A stretch of 9,343 bases of DNA from Candidatus Zambryskibacteria bacterium CG_4_9_14_3_um_filter_40_16. Its GTDB lineage: Bacteria; Patescibacteriota; Minisyncoccia; Phycocordibacterales; Zambryskibacteraceae. Shown in pieces: positions 1-7,228 of the stretch. The position numbers and the translations under genes were made by a program. Within the stretch, counting starts at the first letter, position 1, and each line of letters begins with the position of its first letter. The stretch lies in NCBI GenBank assembly GCA_002791475.1, contig PFXE01000001.1:1-9343 (forward strand). The letters are read 5' to 3'. The notes below the pieces were generated by a model. The model was not told where the DNA came from and ran no database searches. It saw only the letters and a program-made list of their open reading frames with translations.

Positions 1-4
1 CACG

Positions 5-32
5 TTGCTTAGAGCTTCAAGCTTTGTATAAT
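5..32 (+). promoter_or_regulatory. Sigma70-type promoter of mraY, near-leaderless
   Basis: TTGCTT (5-10) and a perfect TATAAT (27-32) are separated by 16 bases. The -10 element ends 8 bases before the ATG at 41, so transcription should start within about 0-2 bases of that ATG. This makes the mRNA leaderless or nearly so. It also makes the upstream TTG at 32 an unlikely start, because it overlaps the -10 element. No Shine-Dalgarno site is visible. Confidence 0.6.
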
Positions 33-40
33 TGTCAATA

Positions 41-1114
41 ATGATAGTCGTCGATTTAGTCAAAGTGTCTCTTCCAGCGATAGTTTCTTTTTGGGTTGGA
101 ATATTTTTTGCTCCTATTTTGACGAATTATCTATTTAGCCACGAGATGTGGAAGAAGAAATCTGGTAAAAAGGATTTATCAGGAAATGATACCCCAATAT
201 TTAACGAACTTCATAAGACAAAAGAAGTGGGCACTCCTAGAATGGGGGGTATCGTAGTGTGGGTTTCTACTTTGATTACCGTGTTGCTCTTTTTCATAAT
301 TTCAAAGTTTACAAATTCTGATTTAAGTTTGAAACTAGATTTTCTAAGCAGAAATCAAACATGGATACCTCTTTTCACATTGCTTTCAGGTTCACTAGTT
401 GGACTAATAGACGATTATTGGGAAATTCGCGGCAAAAAAGACCATATCTCTGGCGGGTTGTCTCTTACCAAGAGATTAGCGGTTATCAGTTTTATAGGCA
501 TCGTTGCCGGCTCTTGGTTTTTTTTCAAACTGGGAGTAACTGGGGTCAATTTACCGGCAGGGGGTTTTTTAAATTTAGGATTGCTGTTTATTCCTTTTTT
601 TGCTTTAGTCACTTTGGCAATATATTCCGGGGGGGTAATTGACGGCATAGACGGTCTTTCGGGTGGCGTATTTGCCGCCATATTTTCTGCTTATGGTGTA
701 ATAGCTTTTTACCAACAGCAAATAAACCTTTCAGCTTTTGCGCTTACGGTTGTAGGAGGAATATTGGCATTTTTGTGGTTTAACATTCCGCCCGCGAGAT
801 TTTATCTATCAGAAACGGGGACAATGGGTCTTACGGTTACTTTGGCTGTATTGGCATTCACTACCGACAAACTTGGCGGAGGATACGGCGTGATAGTTTT
901 GCCCATAATCGCGCTTCCTCTGGTCATCACAACTCTTTCGGTAATAATACAAGTTTTGTCAAAAAAATTCAGATCAGGCAAAAAAGTATTTCTTGTTGCG
1001 CCAATACACCATCATTTTGAAGCGTTGGGTTGGCCCGGATATAAAGTAACGATGAGGTACTGGATTTTTAGCGTTGTGTTTGCAATTTTGGGGGTGGTTT
1101 TGGCTTTATTGTAA
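41..1114 (+). CDS. mraY: Phospho-N-acetylmuramoyl-pentapeptide transferase (MraY), divergent
   Basis: MraY moves phospho-MurNAc-pentapeptide from UDP to undecaprenyl phosphate, making lipid I in the cytoplasmic membrane. Residues here are counted from TTG 32 (360 aa, the same length as E. coli MraY); the ATG at 41 is residue 4 and is preferred because of the promoter. Seen: a multi-spanning hydrophobic protein, GTPRMGG at 67-73, the Asp pair in GLIDDYW (124-130), DGIDGL at 204-209, and the MraY-specific PIHHHFE at 324-330, which argues against WecA-type relatives. Odd: the usual VNLTDGLDG stretch reads GVIDGIDG (Asn lost), the FMGDVGS motif reads YLSETGT (third key Asp replaced by Glu261), and the Glu before TLSVI is Thr. 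It lies five bases upstream of ftsW, as in dcw clusters but without murD. The family is clear; the active-site variation is unusual. Confidence 0.93.
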   Translation: MIVVDLVKVSLPAIVSFWVGIFFAPILTNYLFSHEMWKKKSGKKDLSGNDTPIFNELHKTKEVGTPRMGGIVVWVSTLITVLLFFIISKFTNSDLSLKLDFLSRNQTWIPLFTLLSGSLVGLIDDYWEIRGKKDHISGGLSLTKRLAVISFIGIVAGSWFFFKLGVTGVNLPAGGFLNLGLLFIPFFALVTLAIYSGGVIDGIDGLSGGVFAAIFSAYGVIAFYQQQINLSAFALTVVGGILAFLWFNIPPARFYLSETGTMGLTVTLAVLAFTTDKLGGGYGVIVLPIIALPLVITTLSVIIQVLSKKFRSGKKVFLVAPIHHHFEALGWPGYKVTMRYWIFSVVFAILGVVLALL

Positions 1115-1119
1115 AAAAT

Positions 1120-2235
1120 ATGAAAAAGTTGTCGGTAGATAAATATTTTTTGCTATCAATTATAATCTTGGTTATCGCGGGATTTATAATTTTTAGCTCT
1201 GCGTCTTTAGGTCTCCTGGCTAAGGGAGGGGAGTTGTATTCAAGCGCGGCCTTCTCTCAAACTTTTTTCGGACTATTTTTTGGCACAATAGGAGCTATAA
1301 TCGTTTCAAGAATAGATTATAAAAAATGGAGAAAATATTCGTTTTATCTTTTTATTTTATCAGTTATAGCGACACTTTTGGTATTTGTGCCGGGTTTGGG
1401 TCTTGAATTTGGCGGTGCGTCCAGGTGGATAAAAATAGCCAGTTTTACATTTCAAACTTCAGAGCTTTTAAAGGTGGCTTTTATTATTTATTTTTCGGCT
1501 TGGATAGCTGCTGTAAAAAACAAAATATCTACTTTTAAATATGGATTTTTGCCATTTTTGATACTTCTCTCTGTTGTTGGTGTATCTCTGTTGTTGCAAC
1601 CGGATACAGATACTTTTGCCGTAATTATTGCCGCTGGAATGGCAATGTTTTTGGCTGGAGGCGGAAAAATCAGATATTTGTTTCTGCTCGTATTGGTTTC
1701 CATTTTGGGGCTACTAATAATTGCCAGCGCCAGACCATATGTAAAACAGCGCTTGACGACCTTTCTCAATCCAACCGAAAATAGCTTGAGTTCAAGTTAT
1801 CAAATACAACAATCTTTGATCGCTATAGGATCCGGCGGTATAAACGGAAGAGGGTTTGGGCAAAGTATTCAAAAATTTAATTTTTTACCGGAGCCGATAG
1901 GTGATTCTATTTTTGCGGTGGCTTCAGAAGAGTTTGGTTTTATGGGCGGAGTTACTTTAATATCCTTTTTTTTATTTTTTACCATTCGTGGATTAAAGAT
2001 TGCAGTAAGAATAGATGATTTATTCGGCAGAATGCTTGTGGTTGGACTTGTAATGCTTATTGTTACGCAAGCTTTTGTCAATATAGGCGCAATGTTGGGT
2101 GTCATTCCTCTTACCGGCATACCTTTGCCATTCATAAGTCACGGCGGTTCGGCTCTTCTTATGGTGATGATTGAAGTTGGAATTATATTAAATGTTTCTC
2201 GTTACCAAAAACGCTCCCCCATATCAGAAAGTTAA
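1120..2235 (+). CDS. ftsW: FtsW-type SEDS peptidoglycan glycosyltransferase
   Basis: SEDS proteins polymerise lipid II into glycan strands at the septum (FtsW) or side wall (RodA). The 371-residue product is very hydrophobic, with about ten predicted membrane segments. Seen: GASRWIKIASFTFQTSELLK (99-118), matching the family's RW-x(n)-FQPSE-K signature; LLQPD at 158-162; FLPEPIGDSIFAVASEEFGF (255-274), containing the catalytic-type Asp262; and GIPLPFISHGGSALL (333-347), the hallmark C-terminal motif. The call of FtsW rather than RodA rests on position: mraY ends five bases upstream and murG follows. No ribosome binding site is visible, and the start is the first ATG after the mraY stop. The protein contains no cysteine. 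RodA cannot be fully excluded from the sequence alone. Confidence 0.88.
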   Translation: MKKLSVDKYFLLSIIILVIAGFIIFSSASLGLLAKGGELYSSAAFSQTFFGLFFGTIGAIIVSRIDYKKWRKYSFYLFILSVIATLLVFVPGLGLEFGGASRWIKIASFTFQTSELLKVAFIIYFSAWIAAVKNKISTFKYGFLPFLILLSVVGVSLLLQPDTDTFAVIIAAGMAMFLAGGGKIRYLFLLVLVSILGLLIIASARPYVKQRLTTFLNPTENSLSSSYQIQQSLIAIGSGGINGRGFGQSIQKFNFLPEPIGDSIFAVASEEFGFMGGVTLISFFLFFTIRGLKIAVRIDDLFGRMLVVGLVMLIVTQAFVNIGAMLGVIPLTGIPLPFISHGGSALLMVMIEVGIILNVSRYQKRSPISES

Positions 2236-2259
2236 TAATTTGTGAAATTGGGGGTTTTT
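2216..2259 (+). terminator. Possible weak intrinsic terminator after ftsW
   Basis: CCCCCA (2216-2221, inside the last ftsW codons) can pair with TGGGGG (2249-2254), which is followed at once by TTTTT. The stem is six pairs but the loop is long (27 bases), so folding is uncertain. It would separate mraY-ftsW from murG, which has its own promoter-like sequence just downstream. Confidence 0.3.
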
Positions 2260-2264
2260 ACTTA

Positions 2265-2273
2265 TGATAAAAT
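2265..2273 (+). promoter_or_regulatory. Candidate extended -10 promoter for murG
   Basis: TGATAAAAT fits an extended -10 element (TGn followed by TAAAAT, 2268-2273). No good -35 hexamer lies at 16-18 bases. Transcription from here would give a leader of about 32 bases before the murG ATG at 2313. The leader has no Shine-Dalgarno site at a useful distance; the only purine run, AAGGGA, lies about 28 bases upstream. Confidence 0.35.
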
Positions 2274-2312
2274 GCTTCTAAGGGATAATAATATTTCTTT
2301 CTAAAAAGCTAT

Positions 2313-3443
2313 ATGAAAATTTTACTGACAGGAGGGGGTACGGGGGGTCACTTTTACCCCATTATTGCGGTTGTACAAGAAATAAACAAAATAGTTAGAG
2401 AAAATCATTTGGCCGATGTGGAAGTTTTCTACATGTCACCCAATCCATACAATGAGGGAGTTTTGTTTGATAACAAAATAATATACAAAAAAAACTATGC
2501 CGGAAAAATTAGAGGGTACTTTTCAATATTAAATTTCTTTGATTTGTTTAAGACGGGGTGGGGAATAGTGAAATCAGTATGGGAGATTTATCTTATTTAC
2601 CCTGATGTTGTTTTTGGAAAAGGCGGTTATGCTAGTTTCCCCGCGCTTTTTGCTGCAAAAGTTTTACGAATACCCGTAGTTATTCACGAGTCGGATACGG
2701 TACCTGGTAAGGTAAACAAGTGGGCGGGTAAATTTGCGAAAAAAATAGCTCTTTCTTACCCGACCGCTCAAGAATATTTCTCTCGCAAAGAAAATATTGC
2801 TTATACTGGACAGCCAATGCGCAAGGAAATATTAATGCCTCTTAAAACAAACGCTCATGAGTTTTTAAATCTGGACCCCAAAATTAAAACCGTTTTGGTT
2901 CTAGGCGGTTCATTAGGGTCAAGAAAAATCAATGAAGCAATAATTGAGGCATTGCCAACATTGGTAGAAAAGTATCAAATCGTGCACCAAACCGGACAAA
3001 ATAATTTTGAAACGGTAAATGCAACCGCTGAAGTCGTTTTAACAAACAGCTCTCATAAAGATCGTTATAAAACTTATAGTTTCATGGACACCCTAACCCT
3101 ACGTTCAGCTGTCGGTGCCGCAGATATTATAATTTCTCGAGCAGGTTCCACGATATTTGAAATAGCTACTTGGCAAGTACCGAGCATTATCGTGCCAATA
3201 GGAAAATCAAATGGTAATCACCAAGTAAAAAATGCTTTTGCGTACGCCAGAAGCGGTGCCGCAACCGTGATTGAGGAAGAAAACCTGACATCAAACATAA
3301 TAGTGGCAGAAATAGACAGGATAGTCACCAACGAAGAGATAAAAAACAAAATGGTTGATTCAACAAAATCTTTTGTAAAACCAGAAGCGGCTAAAGTTAT
3401 TGCCGAAGAATTGATTAAAATAGGGCTAAAGCACGAAATATGA
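2313..3443 (+). CDS. murG: UDP-GlcNAc:lipid I GlcNAc transferase (MurG)
   Basis: MurG adds GlcNAc to lipid I on the inner face of the membrane, giving lipid II. It is a GT-B fold enzyme with two Rossmann-like halves. Seen in the 376-residue product: the N-terminal glycine loop GGGTGGH (7-13), FGKGGYASFP (101-110), HESDTVPG (125-132, where the family usually has HEQN), TGQPMR (165-170, usually TGNPVR), the second glycine loop VLGGSLGSRKIN (196-207), SRAGSTIFEI (275-284), and HQVKNA (303-308), the C-terminal donor-binding signature. It is slightly longer than the usual 355-365 residues. Its stop overlaps the gltX start (ATGA), so the two are translationally coupled. In ordinary dcw clusters murC would follow; here it is gltX. 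No cysteine is present. Confidence 0.95.
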   Translation: MKILLTGGGTGGHFYPIIAVVQEINKIVRENHLADVEVFYMSPNPYNEGVLFDNKIIYKKNYAGKIRGYFSILNFFDLFKTGWGIVKSVWEIYLIYPDVVFGKGGYASFPALFAAKVLRIPVVIHESDTVPGKVNKWAGKFAKKIALSYPTAQEYFSRKENIAYTGQPMRKEILMPLKTNAHEFLNLDPKIKTVLVLGGSLGSRKINEAIIEALPTLVEKYQIVHQTGQNNFETVNATAEVVLTNSSHKDRYKTYSFMDTLTLRSAVGAADIIISRAGSTIFEIATWQVPSIIVPIGKSNGNHQVKNAFAYARSGAATVIEEENLTSNIIVAEIDRIVTNEEIKNKMVDSTKSFVKPEAAKVIAEELIKIGLKHEI

Positions 3444-4807
3444 ATGAACCGAGAGTTAGAGTCGCCCCGTCACCAACGGGTAATTTGCATATTGGGACAG
3501 CCAGAACAGCCCTCTTTAATTTTTTGTTTGCCAAAAAGAACTCCGGCAGGTTTATTTTGAGAATTGAAGATACGGACAAAGAGCGTAGTAAATCGGAATT
3601 TGAGGAAAACATAAGGAATGGACTAAACTGGCTTGGAATTATAGAAGATGAATTCTACAAACAATCAGACCGTTCGGAAATATATAAACGATATTTAAAA
3701 AAACTGCTTGATTCCGGCAGTGCTTATGTTTCTAAAGAAAAACCAAAAGAAGAGGGGGATAGGGAAGAGGTTATAAGATTCAAAAACCCAAACACATCCA
3801 TCTCGTTTGACGATATTGTAAGGGGTGTGGTGAAATTTGATACAACAGAATTAGGGGACTTTGTTATAGCAAAAAGTTTAGAGGAACCGTTATACCATCT
3901 GGCGGTAGTTGTTGATGATCACGAAATGGGCATAAGCCATATAATTAGAGGAGAGGACCACATATCCAATACACCCAGGCAACTGCTTATACAGGTCGCT
4001 ATTGGAGCAAAACACCCGTTATATGCCCATATACCGCTTATCCTAGCCAAGGATAGGTCAAGACTATCCAAACGGCACGGCGCTGTCTCCGTGGAAGAAT
4101 ATAAAAAAATAGGTTATCTCCCCGAAGCTGTAATAAACTATATCGCCCTCTTGGGTTGGAATCCCGGCACAGAACAGGAAATTTTTTCTTTGGAAGAGCT
4201 GATAGGAGCGTTCGATTTAAACAAAGTGCAAAAGGGAGGGGCTGTTTTTGACGAAGAGAAGTTAAAATGGATAAACGGCGAACACAAGAAAAGATTGATT
4301 GATTCTGGGAAAATTGATCCCGATACGGACACATTTGAAGCAATAAATACTCTTAAAAACGAAATCGGAAGTAAAATAAACAAAGACGACGAAGACAAAA
4401 TAATGCGGTTATTAAAGGTTTCCGGAGCAAACAAGTCAACAGTAACAGAGCAGGTAGTTTTTATAAAAGAATCCGGTTTTATGGATTATGTACCAAAACA
4501 GCCGGGGTATGAGAAGGAAAAACTGCTGTGGAAAAAAGAGAAAGATTTTGATAACATCAAGCGTCATATAAACAAGATGAAAGAAATTTTGTATGAACTT
4601 CCGGAAGAAAAATTCACAAGTGATGACATAAAAGACGCCGTTTGGGATTATGCTTCAAAAGAGGGGACAGGCAGTGTCCTTTGGCCATTTAGGGTCGCAC
4701 TTTCTGGAAGAGACAAGTCGCCTGACCCTTTTTCACTCGCGGAGATTTTGGGTAAAGAAGAAACGATTAAAAGATTGATTTTTGCTGATAATAAATTAAA
4801 AAAATAA
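3440..4807 (+). CDS. gltX: Glutamyl-tRNA synthetase, class I
   Basis: This enzyme charges tRNA with glutamate in the cytoplasm. If, as in many bacteria without GlnRS, it is non-discriminating, it would also make Glu-tRNA(Gln) for GatCAB; the sequence here cannot decide that. Seen in 455 residues: the PSPTGNLHIGT start (10-20) with the HIGH-class motif, RIEDTD (41-46), GEDHISNTPRQ (171-181), and SRLSKRHG (207-214), the KMSKR loop. These are followed by a helical C-terminal anticodon-binding region from about residue 300. The cysteine-based zinc site of E. coli GltX is absent; the protein has no cysteine at all. The first ATG overlaps the murG stop by four bases, and the TAA stop shares one base with the next ATG (TAATG). 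That links translation to cell-wall genes on one mRNA. Confidence 0.95.
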   Translation: MNEPRVRVAPSPTGNLHIGTARTALFNFLFAKKNSGRFILRIEDTDKERSKSEFEENIRNGLNWLGIIEDEFYKQSDRSEIYKRYLKKLLDSGSAYVSKEKPKEEGDREEVIRFKNPNTSISFDDIVRGVVKFDTTELGDFVIAKSLEEPLYHLAVVVDDHEMGISHIIRGEDHISNTPRQLLIQVAIGAKHPLYAHIPLILAKDRSRLSKRHGAVSVEEYKKIGYLPEAVINYIALLGWNPGTEQEIFSLEELIGAFDLNKVQKGGAVFDEEKLKWINGEHKKRLIDSGKIDPDTDTFEAINTLKNEIGSKINKDDEDKIMRLLKVSGANKSTVTEQVVFIKESGFMDYVPKQPGYEKEKLLWKKEKDFDNIKRHINKMKEILYELPEEKFTSDDIKDAVWDYASKEGTGSVLWPFRVALSGRDKSPDPFSLAEILGKEETIKRLIFADNKLKK

Positions 4808-6099
4808 TGAAATTTATCATTTATCTTTTCATCGCTTTCAATATTCTAATTTTACCCGCTTATCATAATGTTTCGGCGTTAACCACTGACGAACTTAGAA
4901 AACAGATTGAGTTAAAACAACAAGAAAAACAAAAACTGGAAGAAGAAAATAGAAAATTGGAAGCACAGATTGAAGCTATTCAAAGGCAGGAAAACACTCT
5001 CCAAAACACCGTGAAAACATTGGATACGACACAAAAGAAACTGCAAACTGATATACAAATCACACGAAGCAATATTTCCAGAACAGAGCTCTCAATACAA
5101 AAACTGCGTCTTGAAATAGGGAGCAAAGAAAATCAAATTGAAACCAACAAAAGCGCGTTGGCAGAAACACTAAGAATTCTTGATCAAAATGGAAGCGTTA
5201 GCACGCTTGAAGCATTGCTCCAATTTAAATCAATAAATGAGTTTTGGAATTCAATAGAGACCCTGCAACGCTTCCAAAAAGGTTTGGAGTTAAAAATTTC
5301 AGAGCTCAAAGGACTTAAAACAGAACTTGAGGGCAAAACCGTTGAAAATATAAATAAAAAAGAGGAATTGGTTGACTATACGTCCCAATTATCAGGCAAA
5401 AAAGTTATAGTTGAACAAAATAAACAGGACAAGGTAAGAATTCTGGAACAAACAAAAAACTTGGAAGCGGAGTATCAGGCTCAACTCCAAAAAAATATTG
5501 AGTTAGGTAAAAAATTTGAACAAGAATTATTTGAATTTGAATCGGAACTGAAAGTAAAAATTGACCCGTCCAAGTTACCAACGCAACAATCTGGAGTAAT
5601 AGACTGGCCTCTTGATAAAATTTTTGTTACACAAAAATTTGGCAAAAGTGTTGATGCCAAGCGACTTTATGTATCAGGCACACACAACGGAACAGACTTC
5701 AGGGCAGTAACCGGTTCTTCGGTCAAAAGCGTTTATAACGGGACGGTAAGAGCTACCGGCAATACTGATTCGCAAAGTGGTTGTTTCTCTTACGGCAGAT
5801 GGATTCTCATTGACCATCCTAACGGTCTGTCCAGTCTTTATGCGCACCTTTCCGGAATAAATGTTGCTCCCGGGGAAAAGGTTTCTACCGGAGATTTGAT
5901 TGCGTACAGCGGGGGACAGCCCGGAACATCAGGGGCTGGATTTTCTACCGGGCCACACCTTCATTTGGGACTTTATGCCACGCAAGGTGTTAGTGTTGAG
6001 CGTTTCACCAAGAGCAATTTCTGTAAACAGGTTTCTATACCACTATCTCCGGCTAATGCATACCTTGACCCCATGGCGTATTTGCCTCCTCTTCCATAA
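4807..6099 (+). CDS. Exported coiled-coil M23 (LytM) peptidase, EnvC-like
   Basis: Likely a secreted murein endopeptidase. Residues 1-24 form a signal peptide (hydrophobic core, probable cleavage after Val-Ser-Ala24). Residues 25-250 are Lys/Glu/Gln-rich heptad-like coiled coil, as in EnvC/PcsB-type proteins. Residues 262-430 hold the LytM domain. The active site looks complete: HNGTD (His293, Asp297), YAHLS (His347) and GPHLHLG (His384, His386), so unlike EnvC it should be an active zinc peptidase rather than only an amidase activator. The only two cysteines, Cys326 and Cys406, lie in the catalytic domain and could form a disulphide made by the DsbA/VKOR pair downstream. The start overlaps the gltX stop by one base. 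The end of the gene carries the promoter of the next gene. Confidence 0.9.
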   Translation: MKFIIYLFIAFNILILPAYHNVSALTTDELRKQIELKQQEKQKLEEENRKLEAQIEAIQRQENTLQNTVKTLDTTQKKLQTDIQITRSNISRTELSIQKLRLEIGSKENQIETNKSALAETLRILDQNGSVSTLEALLQFKSINEFWNSIETLQRFQKGLELKISELKGLKTELEGKTVENINKKEELVDYTSQLSGKKVIVEQNKQDKVRILEQTKNLEAEYQAQLQKNIELGKKFEQELFEFESELKVKIDPSKLPTQQSGVIDWPLDKIFVTQKFGKSVDAKRLYVSGTHNGTDFRAVTGSSVKSVYNGTVRATGNTDSQSGCFSYGRWILIDHPNGLSSLYAHLSGINVAPGEKVSTGDLIAYSGGQPGTSGAGFSTGPHLHLGLYATQGVSVERFTKSNFCKQVSIPLSPANAYLDPMAYLPPLP

Positions 6100-6110
6100 A
6101 AATCTATAAT
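6082..6110 (+). promoter_or_regulatory. Sigma70-type promoter, leaderless, for the 96-codon gene
   Basis: TTGCCT (6082-6087, inside the end of the M23 gene) and a perfect TATAAT (6105-6110) are spaced by 17 bases. Only six bases separate the -10 from the ATG at 6117, so the predicted start of transcription is the A of the ATG. There is no room for a Shine-Dalgarno site. Confidence 0.65.
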
Positions 6111-6116
6111 TTAACG

Positions 6117-6407
6117 ATGAAGACTGTTGGCGCTAATAATAAAGAGGGTGGTTTAATAGCAAAAATACTTCTAATAATTATTGCTTTGGCTTTATTAAAA
6201 TTCTTTTTTGATTTTAATATAATTGATTTCTTTAAATCTCCAAAGGTTGCGGATTCATTTGCTTTTGTAAAAAATTTGATAATAGTGGTTTGGAACAAGG
6301 TCTTATTGGCCCCGTTATCCTATATTTGGGAGCATATCATCGTAAATGTCGTCTGGAAGACATTAAAAGAGGGTTTTGCTATATTAGATGGCTGGGTTAA
6401 GAGTTAA
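6117..6407 (+). CDS. Small membrane protein of unknown function
   Basis: I do not recognise this 96-residue protein. A hydrophobic segment at about 13-30, preceded by Lys/Asn-rich residues, looks like a membrane anchor. The C-terminal half (about 50-80) is amphipathic to hydrophobic, rich in Ile, Val and Trp (IIVVWN, YIWEH, NVVWK), and could be a second membrane-associated helix. There is no cysteine and no catalytic motif. It has its own leaderless-type promoter, with the TATAAT ending six bases upstream, which supports the start. The position after the M23 peptidase may mean an envelope role, but this is only context. Confidence 0.65.
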   Translation: MKTVGANNKEGGLIAKILLIIIALALLKFFFDFNIIDFFKSPKVADSFAFVKNLIIVVWNKVLLAPLSYIWEHIIVNVVWKTLKEGFAILDGWVKS

Positions 6408-6431
6408 TCTAAAATAAAACAATTTATTTAA

Positions 6432-6539
6432 ATGAAAGTACTTAGGGCTATAATTTTCTATGTGTTAGCGATAATTTATGTGCCTCTTTCAATATTTATG
6501 CATATCACATTCAAATGGTGGGAAGGTCTTTTAGACTAA
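6432..6539 (+). CDS. Possible 35-residue single-pass membrane peptide
   Basis: An ATG at 6432 opens 35 codons ending in TAA. The peptide starts MKVLR, continues with about 20 hydrophobic residues (a typical positive-inside anchor) and ends FKWWEGLLD. It lies 24 bases after the 96-codon gene, on the same strand, so may share its mRNA. There is no ribosome binding site and no separate promoter. The same frame stays open for 37 more codons after the stop, to TGA 6651-6653, so the gene could be a broken longer one. I do not recognise it; a chance ORF is possible. Confidence 0.4.
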   Translation: MKVLRAIIFYVLAIIYVPLSIFMHITFKWWEGLLD

Positions 6540-6653
6540 GGGAAAGCTATTACAAGGCATCTGGGAAAACCACACAGAGACATACCGCAAAGATATATTG
6601 TGCGACATACATATTTATTTAAATATGCTATTCCCCCAACACCAAAAGGGTGA
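6540..6653. other. Gap between convergent transcription units, no clear gene
   Basis: This 114-base stretch separates the 35-codon ORF from the lexA stop. It lacks a convincing terminator for either side: a CACC/GGTG stem near 6640-6652 is short and has no T-run. It holds the AT-rich inverted repeat listed separately. The frame of the preceding ORF remains open through it, ending Pro-Pro-Thr-Pro-Lys-Gly. Confidence 0.4.
6610..6627. repeat. AT-rich inverted repeat
   Basis: CATATTTATTTAAATATG is an 18-base perfect inverted repeat with 8-base arms and a 2-base centre. It lies 27 bases beyond the lexA stop. The lack of GC pairs and of a flanking T-run makes it a poor terminator; a protein-binding site or chance in AT-rich DNA are alternatives. 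Confidence 0.45.
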
Positions 6654-7226
6654 TTAATATTTCCTTATAATTGCCTTGACTATCGCCGCCACATTCAAGC
6701 TTTCTTTTGGATATATAGGCTTGTAATTTTTATTAGCCGGCTCCAACCATATTTTATTTCCATCTTTGCGAAAATACTTCATTGTCCAACCACCGTCAAT
6801 TTCCGCAATAACTATATCCTTGTCTTTCGGTTCTCCCAATCTTTCCGCCAAAACATAGTCGCCTTCATCAATATGAGCGTCTGTCATTGAGTCCCCCTTA
6901 ACTTCCAGCATAAATGTCTTGTCTTTGTCTTCCACAAGGAATTCGTCCAAGCTAACCCTATCAAGCTCGTCTGCCTCAACATCGCTCGGAAGTCCAGCTT
7001 CTACGAGCCCTACCATTGGTATTTCATTTTCAATGTTACGAGGAATGATTCTGCCCTTTGAATCTTTGGATATTACGCCATCTTCAACCAACCAACCGAT
7101 AAGTTTATGAACCGAATTCTTTGATTTAAAATTTAAAAGACCCATTATTTCATTGTAGCCGGGCATTCTTCTGTTGTTTTTATAAAACTGAAGTATTTTG
7201 TCTTTTTGTTTTTTTCTGTCGTTCAT
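6654..7226 (-). CDS. lexA: LexA repressor, self-cleaving SOS regulator
   Basis: LexA represses SOS genes and cleaves itself when RecA filaments form on damaged DNA. Seen in 190 residues: a winged helix-turn-helix at 1-62 (MPGYNEIMGLL, NSVHKLIGWL, DGVISKD, close to the LexA pattern), the Ala77-Gly78 cleavage site in VEAGLP, the S24 peptidase Ser113 in VKGDSM, and the general-base Lys150 in GGWTMKYF. All catalytic parts are present, so it should be active. It is slightly shorter than E. coli LexA. The ATG at 7226 comes two bases after the stop of the 66-codon gene, so both are probably on one mRNA. That mRNA would start at a promoter carrying a LexA box at 7444-7459, giving autorepression. No Shine-Dalgarno site is visible. 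UmuD/phage repressors share the fold, but length and box favour LexA. Confidence 0.95.
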   Translation of the reverse strand: MNDRKKQKDKILQFYKNNRRMPGYNEIMGLLNFKSKNSVHKLIGWLVEDGVISKDSKGRIIPRNIENEIPMVGLVEAGLPSDVEADELDRVSLDEFLVEDKDKTFMLEVKGDSMTDAHIDEGDYVLAERLGEPKDKDIVIAEIDGGWTMKYFRKDGNKIWLEPANKNYKPIYPKESLNVAAIVKAIIRKY

Positions 7227-7228
7227 AT

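Noticed and set aside
32..40. TTG at 32 as the mraY start
   Set aside because: It overlaps the last base of a perfect -10 hexamer, so it would not be transcribed. The ATG at 41 fits the promoter.
1488..2135. Antisense reading frames inside ftsW
   Set aside because: The conserved SEDS motifs lie on the plus strand; the antisense frames have no promoter or motif.
3446..3461. GAAC near the gltX start as a second LexA box
   Set aside because: The half-site GTTC at a four-base spacing is missing (AGTT instead).
4038..4434. Antisense reading frames of about 100 codons inside gltX
   Set aside because: They are shadows of a strongly supported synthetase gene, with no start signals or recognisable domains.
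6422..6624. Twelve-base direct repeat ATTTATTTAAAT at 6422-6433 and 6613-6624
   Set aside because: It is short, AT-only and partly self-complementary; chance is likely in this composition.
6636..6656. Intrinsic terminator for lexA
   Set aside because: Only a 4-base stem with no T-run on the minus strand could be found.
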